Below, piece after piece: positions 24,698 to 33,113 of a DNA stretch of 34,311 nucleotides. Positions within the stretch are counted from its first letter, which is position 1; each line of letters starts with the position of its first letter. This stretch comes from an uncultured SAR116 cluster alpha proteobacterium (GTDB lineage: Bacteria; Pseudomonadota; Alphaproteobacteria; Puniceispirillales; Marisalimonadaceae), in NCBI GenBank assembly GCA_902589185.1, contig CACIRZ010000015.1, positions 1 to 34,311 on the forward strand. Reading direction: 5' to 3'. Below the pieces are notes generated by a model that searched no databases, had not been told where the DNA came from, and saw only the letters and a list, made by a program, of their open reading frames with translations. The position numbers were made by a program, and so were the translations under genes.

Positions 24698-26701
24698 TTA
24701 TTTTATTTTTTCTAAATTTAAGAGTTTAGAATTTTCAGTGACCTGTTCACCGTTTTTACAAAATATCTCTTTAATGATTCCGTCTCGTGGGGCAATTAAT
24801 GAATATTCCATTTTCATAGCTTCTAATTTTAATAATAAATCGCCTTTTTTAACACTGTTTTTTATTTTTAAATTATTAATTTTTATTATTCCATGCATAG
24901 GGGCAAAAATACTATCTTCGAATTTACTCTGTTCAACTGAATCTTGAGTTAAAGAATTTTTTAAGACAGCATCAAATGTATTTTCATCACTAAAAATAGT
25001 AAAATTTTTATTACCTGTTGTTTTATCTTTAAAAACACTAAATTTTACCTCAAAGTTTTTGTTTTTTGTCTTCGCTTTTAAAGTTGAATCATGAAACGAA
25101 ACAGAAGAGAAATAAAAATATTTATTATTAAATGCAACTTCAAAATTTTTATTACTAGTTTTAGTAATGAAAAAAGATGTTACTTTCTGACCTATAGTTA
25201 TATTTATTGGATAAGTAGTTGGTTTCCAATTATACCAATAATTTTGTTGTGAAGGTGTCAGATTATTAAAAATTATTAATGATGCTAAAGCTTTAAGTTG
25301 AGGTTCAACATCTTGATCCATAAATTGTTCAATGTTGTTTTCTACAAACTTTGTGTAAATATCTCCTTCCCTAAAGTAATTATTTTTTAATAATTTTTTT
25401 AATAAATTTAAATTAGTAGTTATACCCGCAACTTCGATATCAAATAAACAATTTCTAAGATGATTGATTGCCTCCTTTCTGTTTTTGCCATGTGAAATTA
25501 TTTTTGCAATCATTGGATCATAATAAGGACTTATAAAATCCCCTTTTTTATTACCCGTATCTATAATGCAATAGGGATGATCAGAATTTTTTGGAAATTT
25601 TAAATGATGTAGACAACCACTTTGTGGAAGAAAGTTTCTATTTATGTCTTCAGCATATAGTCTTGCTTCTACAGACCAGCCATTTAAATATATTTCATTT
25701 TGTGATTTAGGAAGTTTTAGGCCATTAGCTATATGTAACTGCCATTCAATAAGATTAGTTGATGTAATTTTCTCTGTAACTGGATGTTCAACTTGAATTC
25801 TCGTATTCATTTCCATGAAGTAAATTTTATTTTTATTAATGCCATTGGCAATATCTGCAATAAATTCTATTGTTCCAGCTCCTTGATAGTCTATTGACTT
25901 CAAAGCGTTTACAGCTAAGTCACCTAAAAACTTACGAGTATCCTTGTTAAGTTTTGGTGAAGGTGCTTCTTCAATAATTTTTTGTTGCCTTCTTTGTAAT
26001 GTACAATCTCTATCAAAAAAATGTACTACATTTCCGTGCTGATCAGAAAAAATTTGCACTTCAATATGACGAGCTTTAGTTATATATTTTTCAATTAAAA
26101 TATTTTTATCATTAAAATTTGTTGAAGCTTCACTTGAGGCCTCTTCTAAAGCAGAAAAAAAATTTTCTTTATTTTGTACAACTCTCATTCCTCTTCCGCC
26201 CCCGCCAGATCTTGCTTTTATAAGAACTGGGTAACCAATTTCATCGGCTTTTTTCCTGAGGAATTCCTTATCTTGATTGTCACCATGATACCCAGGAATA
26301 ACTGGAACACCTGCTTCCTCCATTATAAGCTTTGCTTTATCTTTTTCTCCCATGTTTTTAATAATTGTGCTTTTAGGGCCTATAAAAATTATCTTATTTT
26401 TTTCAACACTTTTAACAAATTTTGCATTTTCAGATAATAATCCATATCCTGGGTGAATTGCATTGGCTTCATATTTTTTACATATACTAATTATCGCAGG
26501 CCCATTCATGTATGTTTCTGAGACTGAAGAGCCAGGAATGTTTACAGCTTCGTCAGCAAGTTGGATATGTAAACTATCAGCATCTTCATTTGAATATATA
26601 GCAACTGTTGGTATATCAAGATTTTTTGCACATTTAATTATTTTACATGCAATTTCACCACGGTTTGCAATTAATAATTTTTTTATCTTTTTTTTAATCA
26701 T
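24698..26701 (-). CDS. liuD: Methylcrotonyl-CoA carboxylase biotin-containing (alpha) subunit
   Basis: A 667-residue protein: biotin carboxylase domain about 6-450 (LLIANRGEIACKII, ATP-grasp GGGGRGMRVV, EMNTRIQVEHPVTE), a linker, and a biotinyl domain at about 595-667 with EAMKMEYSL carrying the biotinyl lysine near residue 630. It carboxylates biotin with ATP and bicarbonate for the beta subunit. Size and layout match MCC alpha. Neighbouring IVD, beta subunit and HMG-CoA lyase genes support leucine catabolism over propionyl- or geranyl-CoA carboxylase. Confidence 0.93.
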   Translation of the reverse strand: MIKKKIKKLLIANRGEIACKIIKCAKNLDIPTVAIYSNEDADSLHIQLADEAVNIPGSSVSETYMNGPAIISICKKYEANAIHPGYGLLSENAKFVKSVEKNKIIFIGPKSTIIKNMGEKDKAKLIMEEAGVPVIPGYHGDNQDKEFLRKKADEIGYPVLIKARSGGGGRGMRVVQNKENFFSALEEASSEASTNFNDKNILIEKYITKARHIEVQIFSDQHGNVVHFFDRDCTLQRRQQKIIEEAPSPKLNKDTRKFLGDLAVNALKSIDYQGAGTIEFIADIANGINKNKIYFMEMNTRIQVEHPVTEKITSTNLIEWQLHIANGLKLPKSQNEIYLNGWSVEARLYAEDINRNFLPQSGCLHHLKFPKNSDHPYCIIDTGNKKGDFISPYYDPMIAKIISHGKNRKEAINHLRNCLFDIEVAGITTNLNLLKKLLKNNYFREGDIYTKFVENNIEQFMDQDVEPQLKALASLIIFNNLTPSQQNYWYNWKPTTYPINITIGQKVTSFFITKTSNKNFEVAFNNKYFYFSSVSFHDSTLKAKTKNKNFEVKFSVFKDKTTGNKNFTIFSDENTFDAVLKNSLTQDSVEQSKFEDSIFAPMHGIIKINNLKIKNSVKKGDLLLKLEAMKMEYSLIAPRDGIIKEIFCKNGEQVTENSKLLNLEKIK

Positions 26702-26712
26702 AATTGTATTAT

Positions 26713-28320
26713 TTACATCCTAAAAATACCAAATTTAGTATCTTCAATTTCTTTGTTTAGCGAAATTTTAAGACTAGCAGATAATATATCTCTTGATTTT
26801 TTTGGATCTATTATTCCATCATCCCATAATCTAGCAGAGGCATATAGAGGATGAGATTGATTTTGAAATTGTTTTAGAATAGGTTTTTTAAATGCACTCT
26901 CGATACTTTTGTTCCATTTAGCTTTTTTGTTAAGAGTGTTTCTTTTTTTTAGAGAAGCTAAAACACTTGCTGCTTGTTCACCTCCCATTACCGAAATTCT
27001 CGAGCAAGGCCAAGTCCATAGAAATCTCGGAGCAAAGGCTCTTCCACACATTCCATAGTTACCAGCGCCAAAACTACCACCAATTAACAATGTTATTTTT
27101 GGTACTTTTGTTGTTGCTACGGCGTTTACAAGTTTGGCACCATTTTTTGCTATTCCGCCATGTTCAGCTTTTTCGCCTACCATAAAACCAGTTATATTTT
27201 GTAAAAAAATTAAAGGTATTTTTCTTTGACTGCATAGTTCTATAAAGTGAGTGCCTTTCAATGAGCTATCTGAAAATAGAACTCCGTTATTTGCAACAAT
27301 TCCACATAAATCACCTTTTAATTTTGCAAATCCAGTAACTAAAGTCGTACCAAAGTTTTTCTTAAATTCGTCAAACTCAGATCCATCCACTATCCTCATA
27401 ATAATTTCTCTTACGTCAAATGTTTCTTTTGGATCCGCTGGAACTATACCAGTTAGTTCGTTTTGGTCATATAAAGGTTCTTCAAAAGATGAAATATTGC
27501 TAGAGGTTTTATTATTTACATTTAAATTTTTAATACACTGTCTAGCTAAAGTTAGGGCATGCTCGTCATTTTCAGCAAGATAGTCAGCAACTCCGGATAT
27601 CTTTGTGTGGACTTCTCCTCCACCAAGACTTTCAGAGTCTGTGATTTCTCCAGTTGCAGCTTTTACTAAAGGTGGTCCAGCTAAAAAAATTGTACCTTGA
27701 TTTTTAACAATTATAGTTTCATCTGACATCGCTGGCACATATGCACCTCCTGCAGTACAACTTCCTAAAACAACAGCTATTTGAGGTATCTTTTTAGATG
27801 ACATATTTGCTTGATTGAAAAAAATTCTACCAAAATGTTCTTTGTCTGCGAAAACTTCATCTTGATTTGGTAGATTTGCTCCACCAGAATCTACCAAATA
27901 AATACAGGGCAAATTGTTTTCAAGAGCAATTTCTTGTGCTCGTAAATGTTTTTTTACTGTTATTGGATAATATGTACCTCCTTTAACAGTTGAATCATTA
28001 CAAATCACCATAACGTCACGGTTATGAACTTTTCCAATTCCTGTAATTATTCCAGCTGAAGGACACTCATTATTATACATGTTATAGCCAGCTGTTAATC
28101 CTACCTCTAAAAAAGCACTTCCAGGGTCTAAAAGCTTAGATACTCTATGCCTTGGTAGCATTTTGCCACGTTTTTGATGACGTTCATTCAATTCTTTCCC
28201 ACCACCATTCATGGCAATCTCAACTGCTTTATGTGTAAGTTTATAATCAACAGAAAGTTGTTTTTGGTTTTTTAAAAACTTTATATCTTTAGAGTTAACT
28301 TTTGATTTTAATACCGTCAT
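26713..28320 (-). CDS. liuB: Methylcrotonyl-CoA carboxylase carboxyltransferase (beta) subunit
   Basis: A 535-residue acyl-CoA carboxyltransferase. Segments include [34 protein letters not shown] with the following [13 protein letters not shown] (typical for MCC beta), [13 protein letters not shown], and [15 protein letters not shown]. It transfers CO2 from biotin to 3-methylcrotonyl-CoA. Its ATG overlaps the stop of the upstream isovaleryl-CoA dehydrogenase by one base (TAATG), so the two are translationally coupled. The alpha subunit gene follows after 11 bp. Confidence 0.94.
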   Translation of the reverse strand: MTVLKSKVNSKDIKFLKNQKQLSVDYKLTHKAVEIAMNGGGKELNERHQKRGKMLPRHRVSKLLDPGSAFLEVGLTAGYNMYNNECPSAGIITGIGKVHNRDVMVICNDSTVKGGTYYPITVKKHLRAQEIALENNLPCIYLVDSGGANLPNQDEVFADKEHFGRIFFNQANMSSKKIPQIAVVLGSCTAGGAYVPAMSDETIIVKNQGTIFLAGPPLVKAATGEITDSESLGGGEVHTKISGVADYLAENDEHALTLARQCIKNLNVNNKTSSNISSFEEPLYDQNELTGIVPADPKETFDVREIIMRIVDGSEFDEFKKNFGTTLVTGFAKLKGDLCGIVANNGVLFSDSSLKGTHFIELCSQRKIPLIFLQNITGFMVGEKAEHGGIAKNGAKLVNAVATTKVPKITLLIGGSFGAGNYGMCGRAFAPRFLWTWPCSRISVMGGEQAASVLASLKKRNTLNKKAKWNKSIESAFKKPILKQFQNQSHPLYASARLWDDGIIDPKKSRDILSASLKISLNKEIEDTKFGIFRM

Positions 28321-29486
28321 TATGATGTTTCCAAAAACAGCTCTCTACCAATCAACATTCTTCTTATTTCAGAAGTTCCCGCTCCAATTTCATATAACTT
28401 TGCATCTCTAAGAAGTCTGGCTACAGGAAAATCATTAGTATATCCATTACCACCTAATGCTTGTATTGCTTCTAGAGTTAATTGAGTTGCTTTTTCTGCT
28501 GCATATAAAATACAACCAGCAGCATCTTTCCTAGTTGTTTCGCCTCTGTCACAAGCTTTCGCTACTTCGTATACATATGACCTACATGCATTCATGGTTG
28601 TATACATATCGGCTATTTTACCTTGCATGATTTGAAATTCACCAATTGATTTTCCAAATTGTTTTCTTTCATGAATATAAGGGACTACGGTATCCATTGC
28701 GGCTGCCATTATACCCAAAGGACCTGCAGCAAGAACAACCCTCTCATAGTCAAGTCCACTCATTAAAATAGAAGCTCCTTTTCCCTCTTCACCTAAAATA
28801 TTTTCTTCTGGAACAGGACAATTTTCAAAAATAAGCTCTGCCGTATTTGATCCCCTCATTCCTAATTTATCTATTTTTTTGCCAGTAGAAAATCCTGTCA
28901 TTGTTTTTTCAATTATGAATGCAGTGATACCCTTGGATCCTCCCTTAGGGTCAGTTTTAGCATATACAATCAAGGTATCAGCATCAGGTCCGTTAGTAAT
29001 CCACATTTTTGAGCCATTTAATAAATAAGTATTATTTCCTTGTTTCTCAGCATGTAGTGTCATAGATACGACATCTGAACCAGATCCTGTTTCACTCATT
29101 GCAAGGGCACCAATTTTTTCACCCTTACATAAGCTTGGCAAATATTTTTCTTTTTGTTCTTCGCTACCATTCCTATTTATTTGGTTAACACATAAATTAG
29201 AAAAGGCTCCATAAGACAGGCCAACTGAAGCACTTGCTCTGCTTATTTCTTCCATAGATATACAGTGAGCCAAGTAACTCATTTCACTACCACCATATTT
29301 TGTATTAGCTGTGATGCCTAGAAGTCCTAATTCACCAAGTTTCTTCCATAGATGATTTGGAAAGGAGTTTTCTTTATCTATTTTATCAGCAAGAGGAGCT
29401 ATTTCTTTTTGTGCAAATTTAAAAACTGTTTCTCTTAAAGCTTCATTATCTTCGCCGATTGAAAAATTCATTGAATGAAAAAACAT
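28320..29486 (-). CDS. liuA: Isovaleryl-CoA dehydrogenase
   Basis: A 388-residue flavoprotein oxidising isovaleryl-CoA to 3-methylcrotonyl-CoA. The diagnostic catalytic base is Glu248 in [15 protein letters not shown], and the C-terminal motif reads [12 protein letters not shown] with no glutamate at the usual position, the IVD pattern. Other segments are [14 protein letters not shown] and [13 protein letters not shown]. Two starts are possible: ATG 29486, with AAAGG upstream, or ATG 29471 ([11 protein letters not shown]), which fits the family N-terminus. It begins the leucine catabolic block, 24 bp after a TerB-like gene. Confidence 0.94.
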   Translation of the reverse strand: MFFHSMNFSIGEDNEALRETVFKFAQKEIAPLADKIDKENSFPNHLWKKLGELGLLGITANTKYGGSEMSYLAHCISMEEISRASASVGLSYGAFSNLCVNQINRNGSEEQKEKYLPSLCKGEKIGALAMSETGSGSDVVSMTLHAEKQGNNTYLLNGSKMWITNGPDADTLIVYAKTDPKGGSKGITAFIIEKTMTGFSTGKKIDKLGMRGSNTAELIFENCPVPEENILGEEGKGASILMSGLDYERVVLAAGPLGIMAAAMDTVVPYIHERKQFGKSIGEFQIMQGKIADMYTTMNACRSYVYEVAKACDRGETTRKDAAGCILYAAEKATQLTLEAIQALGGNGYTNDFPVARLLRDAKLYEIGAGTSEIRRMLIGRELFLETS

Positions 29487-29510
29487 AAAATTTTAGACCT
29501 TTTAAATTTA

Positions 29511-29963
29511 TTAAGCTTGATTTAAAGCTCTTTGTTTTGCTAAAGCACTTTCTTCCCCAGACACATAAAGTAATCCATTCATTCTTCTCATTAAATTAGC
29601 TTCAAAGTCGTCGACTATACCATCAGAAAGAATTACTCCCCACATCATTTCAATAACATCAATTCTTTCTTCATGATTCATTTCATTTAAAATAATTTTT
29701 ATTTGAGAAAAAATTTCTATTCTCTCGTCACTTTTTTCTAGAGCTTCAATTAAATTCTTTTCAGCTTGGTCTGGAGTAAAATTAAATTTATTAATTAATA
29801 ACTTCTTTATATATTCAAGTTCAATTTTACCAGTATCTCCATCAATTTGACAGGCTTCTAATAGTAATATTATGACTGCTTGTATATCCTCTCCTTCATA
29901 TTCATCTTCATTTTTATTTTTTGATGTAATATTTTGAAAAGCAGTTTTAAGATTTGAGAACAT
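29511..29963 (-). CDS. TerB-like family protein
   Basis: A 150-residue helical protein resembling the TerB (COG4103) group. It has two repeats of an acidic helical motif, ACQIDGDTGKIELEYI and GVILSDGIVDDFEANLMRRM. The D-x-D-type acidic turns are thought to bind metal. It has no signal peptide or membrane segment. As the first gene before isovaleryl-CoA dehydrogenase it may share the operon promoter. A link to leucine breakdown or tellurite is not shown by sequence. Confidence 0.78.
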   Translation of the reverse strand: MFSNLKTAFQNITSKNKNEDEYEGEDIQAVIILLLEACQIDGDTGKIELEYIKKLLINKFNFTPDQAEKNLIEALEKSDERIEIFSQIKIILNEMNHEERIDVIEMMWGVILSDGIVDDFEANLMRRMNGLLYVSGEESALAKQRALNQA

Positions 29964-30056
29964 TTTTGACCTATTAAATTGTAGTAATGTTTTATTTTTT
30001 TCTTAATTTCTAAGATGAATAAAATATAAATTTTTTCAAGTTTTAAATAGACATTA

Positions 30057-30161
30057 TATACTCCTTTCCTCTTTTTGTTTTTTGTGTAAGTGTTATTTAT
30101 TAAAAATTGTTAAAAGTATGAAATTCTATAAGGGGGCAATCCTAAAAGGATTGAAAGAATC
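30057..30161 (+). promoter_or_regulatory. Putative gdh promoter and leader hairpin overlapping the ribosome-binding site
   Basis: TATACT (30057-30062) is a likely -10; TTCAAG at 30035-30040 is a weak -35 at 16 bp. The leader of about 95 nt ends with CAATCCT-AAA-AGGATTG (30137-30153), a perfect 7-bp stem that hides AAGGA, the best candidate Shine-Dalgarno for the ATG at 30162. GATT (30149-30152) can instead pair with AATC (30158-30161) next to the start, giving two exclusive folds. This suggests translational control of the gene (inference). Confidence 0.45.
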
Positions 30162-31583
30162 ATGGCTAGTGACGCATTTCTAAATTCTATTGAAATTAAT
30201 TTTAAAAAAGCAGCTCAATATATTCAAAAAATTGATGGAAATGAAATACTTTCAGAAGATTTATCAAATCAAATTATGATGGCAAATGCTACATATGTAG
30301 TTCGATTTGGAGTTAGATTAAGAGGCTCAGTATTTACATTTGTTGGTTATCGTTCGGTTCACTCTGATCATTTTGAACCAGTTAAAGGTGGCATAAGATA
30401 TGATTTAGCCGTGAATCAGGAAGAAGTTGAAGCTTTAGCTGCGTTAATGACGTATAAATGTGCTTTAGTAGAGGTTCCCTTTGGTGGATCAAAAGGTGGA
30501 CTTTTAATTGATATAAAAGAGTGGAAACCAGAAGAATTAGAGAGAATTACAAGACGTTTTACTCAAGAATTAGCTAAAAGAGATTTAATACATCCATCTC
30601 AAAACGTTCCAGCTCCAGATGTTGGAACCGGAGAACGTGAAATGGCATGGATGGCTGATGAATATCGTCGACTAAATCCAACAGACTTAAATGCTTGGGC
30701 TTGTGTTACTGGAAAACCCGTAAATAAAGGAGGAATTTCTGGAAGAACCGAAGCAACTGGAAGAGGTGTTAAACTAGCGCTTAAAGCATTTTTCCAAAAT
30801 GAAATTGATGTACAAAAAACTGGTTTAACCCCAGGATTAAAAGGAAAAAGAATAATCGTCCAGGGTCTTGGAAATGTAGGCTATTATGCTGCTTATTTTT
30901 TATCCATCGAAGATGGTGCAATAATCACGCATGTTATAGAACGTGATGGTTCAGTTATAGACAAGAATGGTATTGATATATCATCATTAAAAAAACATAT
31001 AATTGATAAAGGTACTATAAAAGGTTTTAGAGGTTTTGTTGAGTCTGGGCCAGAAATTTTGGAAGAAGAAGCAGATATTTTAATTCCTGCAGCAATGGAA
31101 CTAGTTATAAATGAAAAAAACGCTGATCGAATTAAAGCTAAACTTATTGTTGAAGCAGCCAATGGCCCCGTTTCAGCAGGTGCTGACGAAATACTTATAA
31201 AAAAAGGTATTGTAATTATACCAGATCTATATGCAAATGCTGGTGGAGTTACTGTAAGTTATTTTGAATGGATTAAGAATTTAAGTAGAATAAGATTAGG
31301 AAGATTACAAAAAAGAGCCCAAGAAAATCAGTTTTCTAACTTAATACAAGGTATTGAAAACATGACAGGAAAAACTTTTCCTGCTGATTTTAAGTCAAAG
31401 TCTATTGAAGGATCATCAGAAATAGATTTGGTTCGTTCTGGTTTAGAAGATACTATGTTGGAAACATATAAAGTCATTAGTGACGTTTGGAACAAACATA
31501 GTGAGATTCCTGATTTAAGAACAGCTGCTATGATTGTAGCAGTTAGAAGAATAGCTCAGAGTTATGGGTCTCTTGGAATATAA
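30162..31583 (+). CDS. gdhA: Glutamate dehydrogenase (Glu/Leu/Phe/Val family)
   Basis: A 473-residue enzyme interconverting glutamate and 2-oxoglutarate plus ammonium. Substrate and catalytic residues: Lys75 (PVKGGIRY), Lys99 (MTYKCALV) and Lys111 (PFGGSKGG), with the catalytic aspartate in VPAPDVGTG. The nucleotide loop is VQGLGNVG. The segment THVIERDG has an acidic residue after the second strand, which favours NAD over NADP (inference). The length slightly exceeds the common 420-450 because of a longer C-terminus. It is monocistronic, with a hairpin leader and a strong terminator, and converges on amtB. Confidence 0.93.
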   Translation: MASDAFLNSIEINFKKAAQYIQKIDGNEILSEDLSNQIMMANATYVVRFGVRLRGSVFTFVGYRSVHSDHFEPVKGGIRYDLAVNQEEVEALAALMTYKCALVEVPFGGSKGGLLIDIKEWKPEELERITRRFTQELAKRDLIHPSQNVPAPDVGTGEREMAWMADEYRRLNPTDLNAWACVTGKPVNKGGISGRTEATGRGVKLALKAFFQNEIDVQKTGLTPGLKGKRIIVQGLGNVGYYAAYFLSIEDGAIITHVIERDGSVIDKNGIDISSLKKHIIDKGTIKGFRGFVESGPEILEEEADILIPAAMELVINEKNADRIKAKLIVEAANGPVSAGADEILIKKGIVIIPDLYANAGGVTVSYFEWIKNLSRIRLGRLQKRAQENQFSNLIQGIENMTGKTFPADFKSKSIEGSSEIDLVRSGLEDTMLETYKVISDVWNKHSEIPDLRTAAMIVAVRRIAQSYGSLGI

Positions 31584-31584
31584 A

Positions 31585-31605
31585 AAGGGGAGCGTTGCTC
31601 CCCTT
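31585..31605. terminator. Bidirectional rho-independent terminator between gdh and amtB
   Basis: AAGGGGAGC-GTT-GCTCCCCTT is a perfect 9-bp GC-rich stem with a 3-nt loop that starts right after the gdh stop. On the minus strand it is followed by TTTTTATA, a proper U-tract for amtB. On the plus strand the tail is CTTATGATTTTT, weaker but usable for gdh. It is the clearest terminator in the window. Confidence 0.92.
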
Positions 31606-31626
31606 CTTATGATTTTTAAGTTTAAT

Positions 31627-32922
31627 TTATTTTTTAAAGTCTGGATAAGCTTCCATACCAATTTCAGCTAAATCAACGCCTTCGAGTTCCTCTTCTTCTG
31701 TTACTCTAATACCGATGGTAAATTTGATAATGTACCAAACCACAGCAGAAGCTATAATTGTAAAAGCACCTATTGCAAATATACCATAGAGTTGTGCCCC
31801 AATAGTTGCATCAGAGTTTGAGAAAATAACAGCAATTGTTCCCCAAATTCCAGCAAATAGGTGAACAGGAATAGCACCTACAACATCATCTATTTTAAAC
31901 TTATCTAACATTGGTATTGTAAGTACAACAATCAAACCACCAACTGCACCGATAAAAATTGCGAGCATTGGAGATGGAGCAAGTGGTTCAGCTGTAATAG
32001 CGACTAATCCTCCAAGAGCACCGTTTAACGCCATTGTTAAGTCAGTTTTCTTATAAAATAACATTGTTAATATAAGTGCAACTACTACACCACCAGCTGC
32101 GGCAAGATTTGTGTTGATATAAATGTTTGATATAGCAGCTACATCTGCTCCAGATCCCATTGCTAATTGGGAACCACCGTTAAAACCAAACCAACCAAAC
32201 CATAGTATAAAAGTACCTAATGTAGCTAAAGGTAGGTTTGACCCAGGCATTGGATTAACACTTCCATCTCCTGAATATTTACCTTTTCTTGCACCAAGAA
32301 TAATTGCGCCAGTTAACGCTGCCCAGCCACCAACACCATGAACGATAGAAGATCCAGCGAAGTCTAAAAATCCAGCTTCACTTAAGTAACCACCGCCCCA
32401 TGACCAAGATCCTTGGATTGGGTAAATAAAACCGCATAATAAAACTACGAAAATAAAGAAAGCTTTTAACTTAACTCTTTCTGCTACTGCACCACTTACA
32501 ATAGAGGCGGCAGTTGCACAGAAAACCATTTGAAACCACCAATCTGAACCAGATGAGTAAGTAGCATCATTTTCACCACCAAATGTATCTCCGTCAGAAG
32601 GGCTCCAAATTGCAAACGAACCTATCCAACCAGATACATCCATATACATCAGGTTATAGCCTACGAGTGCAAACATCAAACCTGCAATTGAGTACAAACC
32701 AATATTTTTTGCACATTGAACAACAGCATTTTTGGCTCTAACTAAACCTGTTTCTAACATACAAAATCCTGCTGCCATTAACATGACCAAGAAGCCATGA
32801 ACTAGAAAAGAGAAGGAATTCAAAATGTATGCTGTTTCAGCGTCTGGAGCTGCATTTGCTACTCCCACAACACTTAATATTAGTGCAGGTATTAATACAA
32901 ATAACCTGATAAAATTAGTCAT
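31627..32922 (-). CDS. amtB: Ammonium transporter AmtB
   Basis: A 431-residue inner-membrane channel with a cleavable-looking signal (MTNFIRLFVLIPALILSVVG...NAA|PDAE) and about 11 membrane helices. The conserved pore histidines lie in IVHGVGGWAALTG and AIPVHLFAGIWGT. FCMLETGLVRAKNA and WFGWFGFNGGSQ are family signatures. The C-terminal tail LEGVDLAEIGMEAYP is the segment that GlnK contacts in other bacteria. No glnK lies next to it within the window. The ribosome-binding site is CGGAGAA. It shares a terminator with gdh. Confidence 0.95.
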   Translation of the reverse strand: MTNFIRLFVLIPALILSVVGVANAAPDAETAYILNSFSFLVHGFLVMLMAAGFCMLETGLVRAKNAVVQCAKNIGLYSIAGLMFALVGYNLMYMDVSGWIGSFAIWSPSDGDTFGGENDATYSSGSDWWFQMVFCATAASIVSGAVAERVKLKAFFIFVVLLCGFIYPIQGSWSWGGGYLSEAGFLDFAGSSIVHGVGGWAALTGAIILGARKGKYSGDGSVNPMPGSNLPLATLGTFILWFGWFGFNGGSQLAMGSGADVAAISNIYINTNLAAAGGVVVALILTMLFYKKTDLTMALNGALGGLVAITAEPLAPSPMLAIFIGAVGGLIVVLTIPMLDKFKIDDVVGAIPVHLFAGIWGTIAVIFSNSDATIGAQLYGIFAIGAFTIIASAVVWYIIKFTIGIRVTEEEELEGVDLAEIGMEAYPDFKK

Positions 32923-33039
32923 AATAATTCTCCGTTAAAGTTAATTAATCGCAAGATCTCTCGAATTTGATTTCTTATAAAGTTAGTATGATGGAAGTTG
33001 TTTGTGATTTTGATAAATGATCAATAATTAATCAAAAAA

Positions 33040-33073
33040 AGACAAAAAAAATTAAATGATTAAATATTAATCA
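33040..33073 (-). terminator. AT-rich terminator candidate after glnE
   Basis: A perfect 7-bp stem TGATTAA / TTAATCA with a 3-nt loop (33057-33073) is followed on the minus strand by TTTAATTTTTTTTG. It lies 41 bp beyond the glnE stop. The stem is weak, but the U-tract is long. The rest of 32923-33113 is AT-rich, with no ORF, and should also hold the amtB promoter. Confidence 0.5.
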
Positions 33074-33113
33074 CTTTATTATTCTTTTGTTTTTATCAAT
33101 TTAAGTATTTTTA

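Noticed and set aside
27251-27583. Rightward 110-codon ORF inside the MCC beta subunit gene
   Set aside because: Antisense shadow; no ribosome-binding site or family pattern.
30063-30161. Known riboswitch class in the gdh leader
   Set aside because: The leader is short and AT-rich, and I recognise no conserved aptamer core; only local hairpins are supported.
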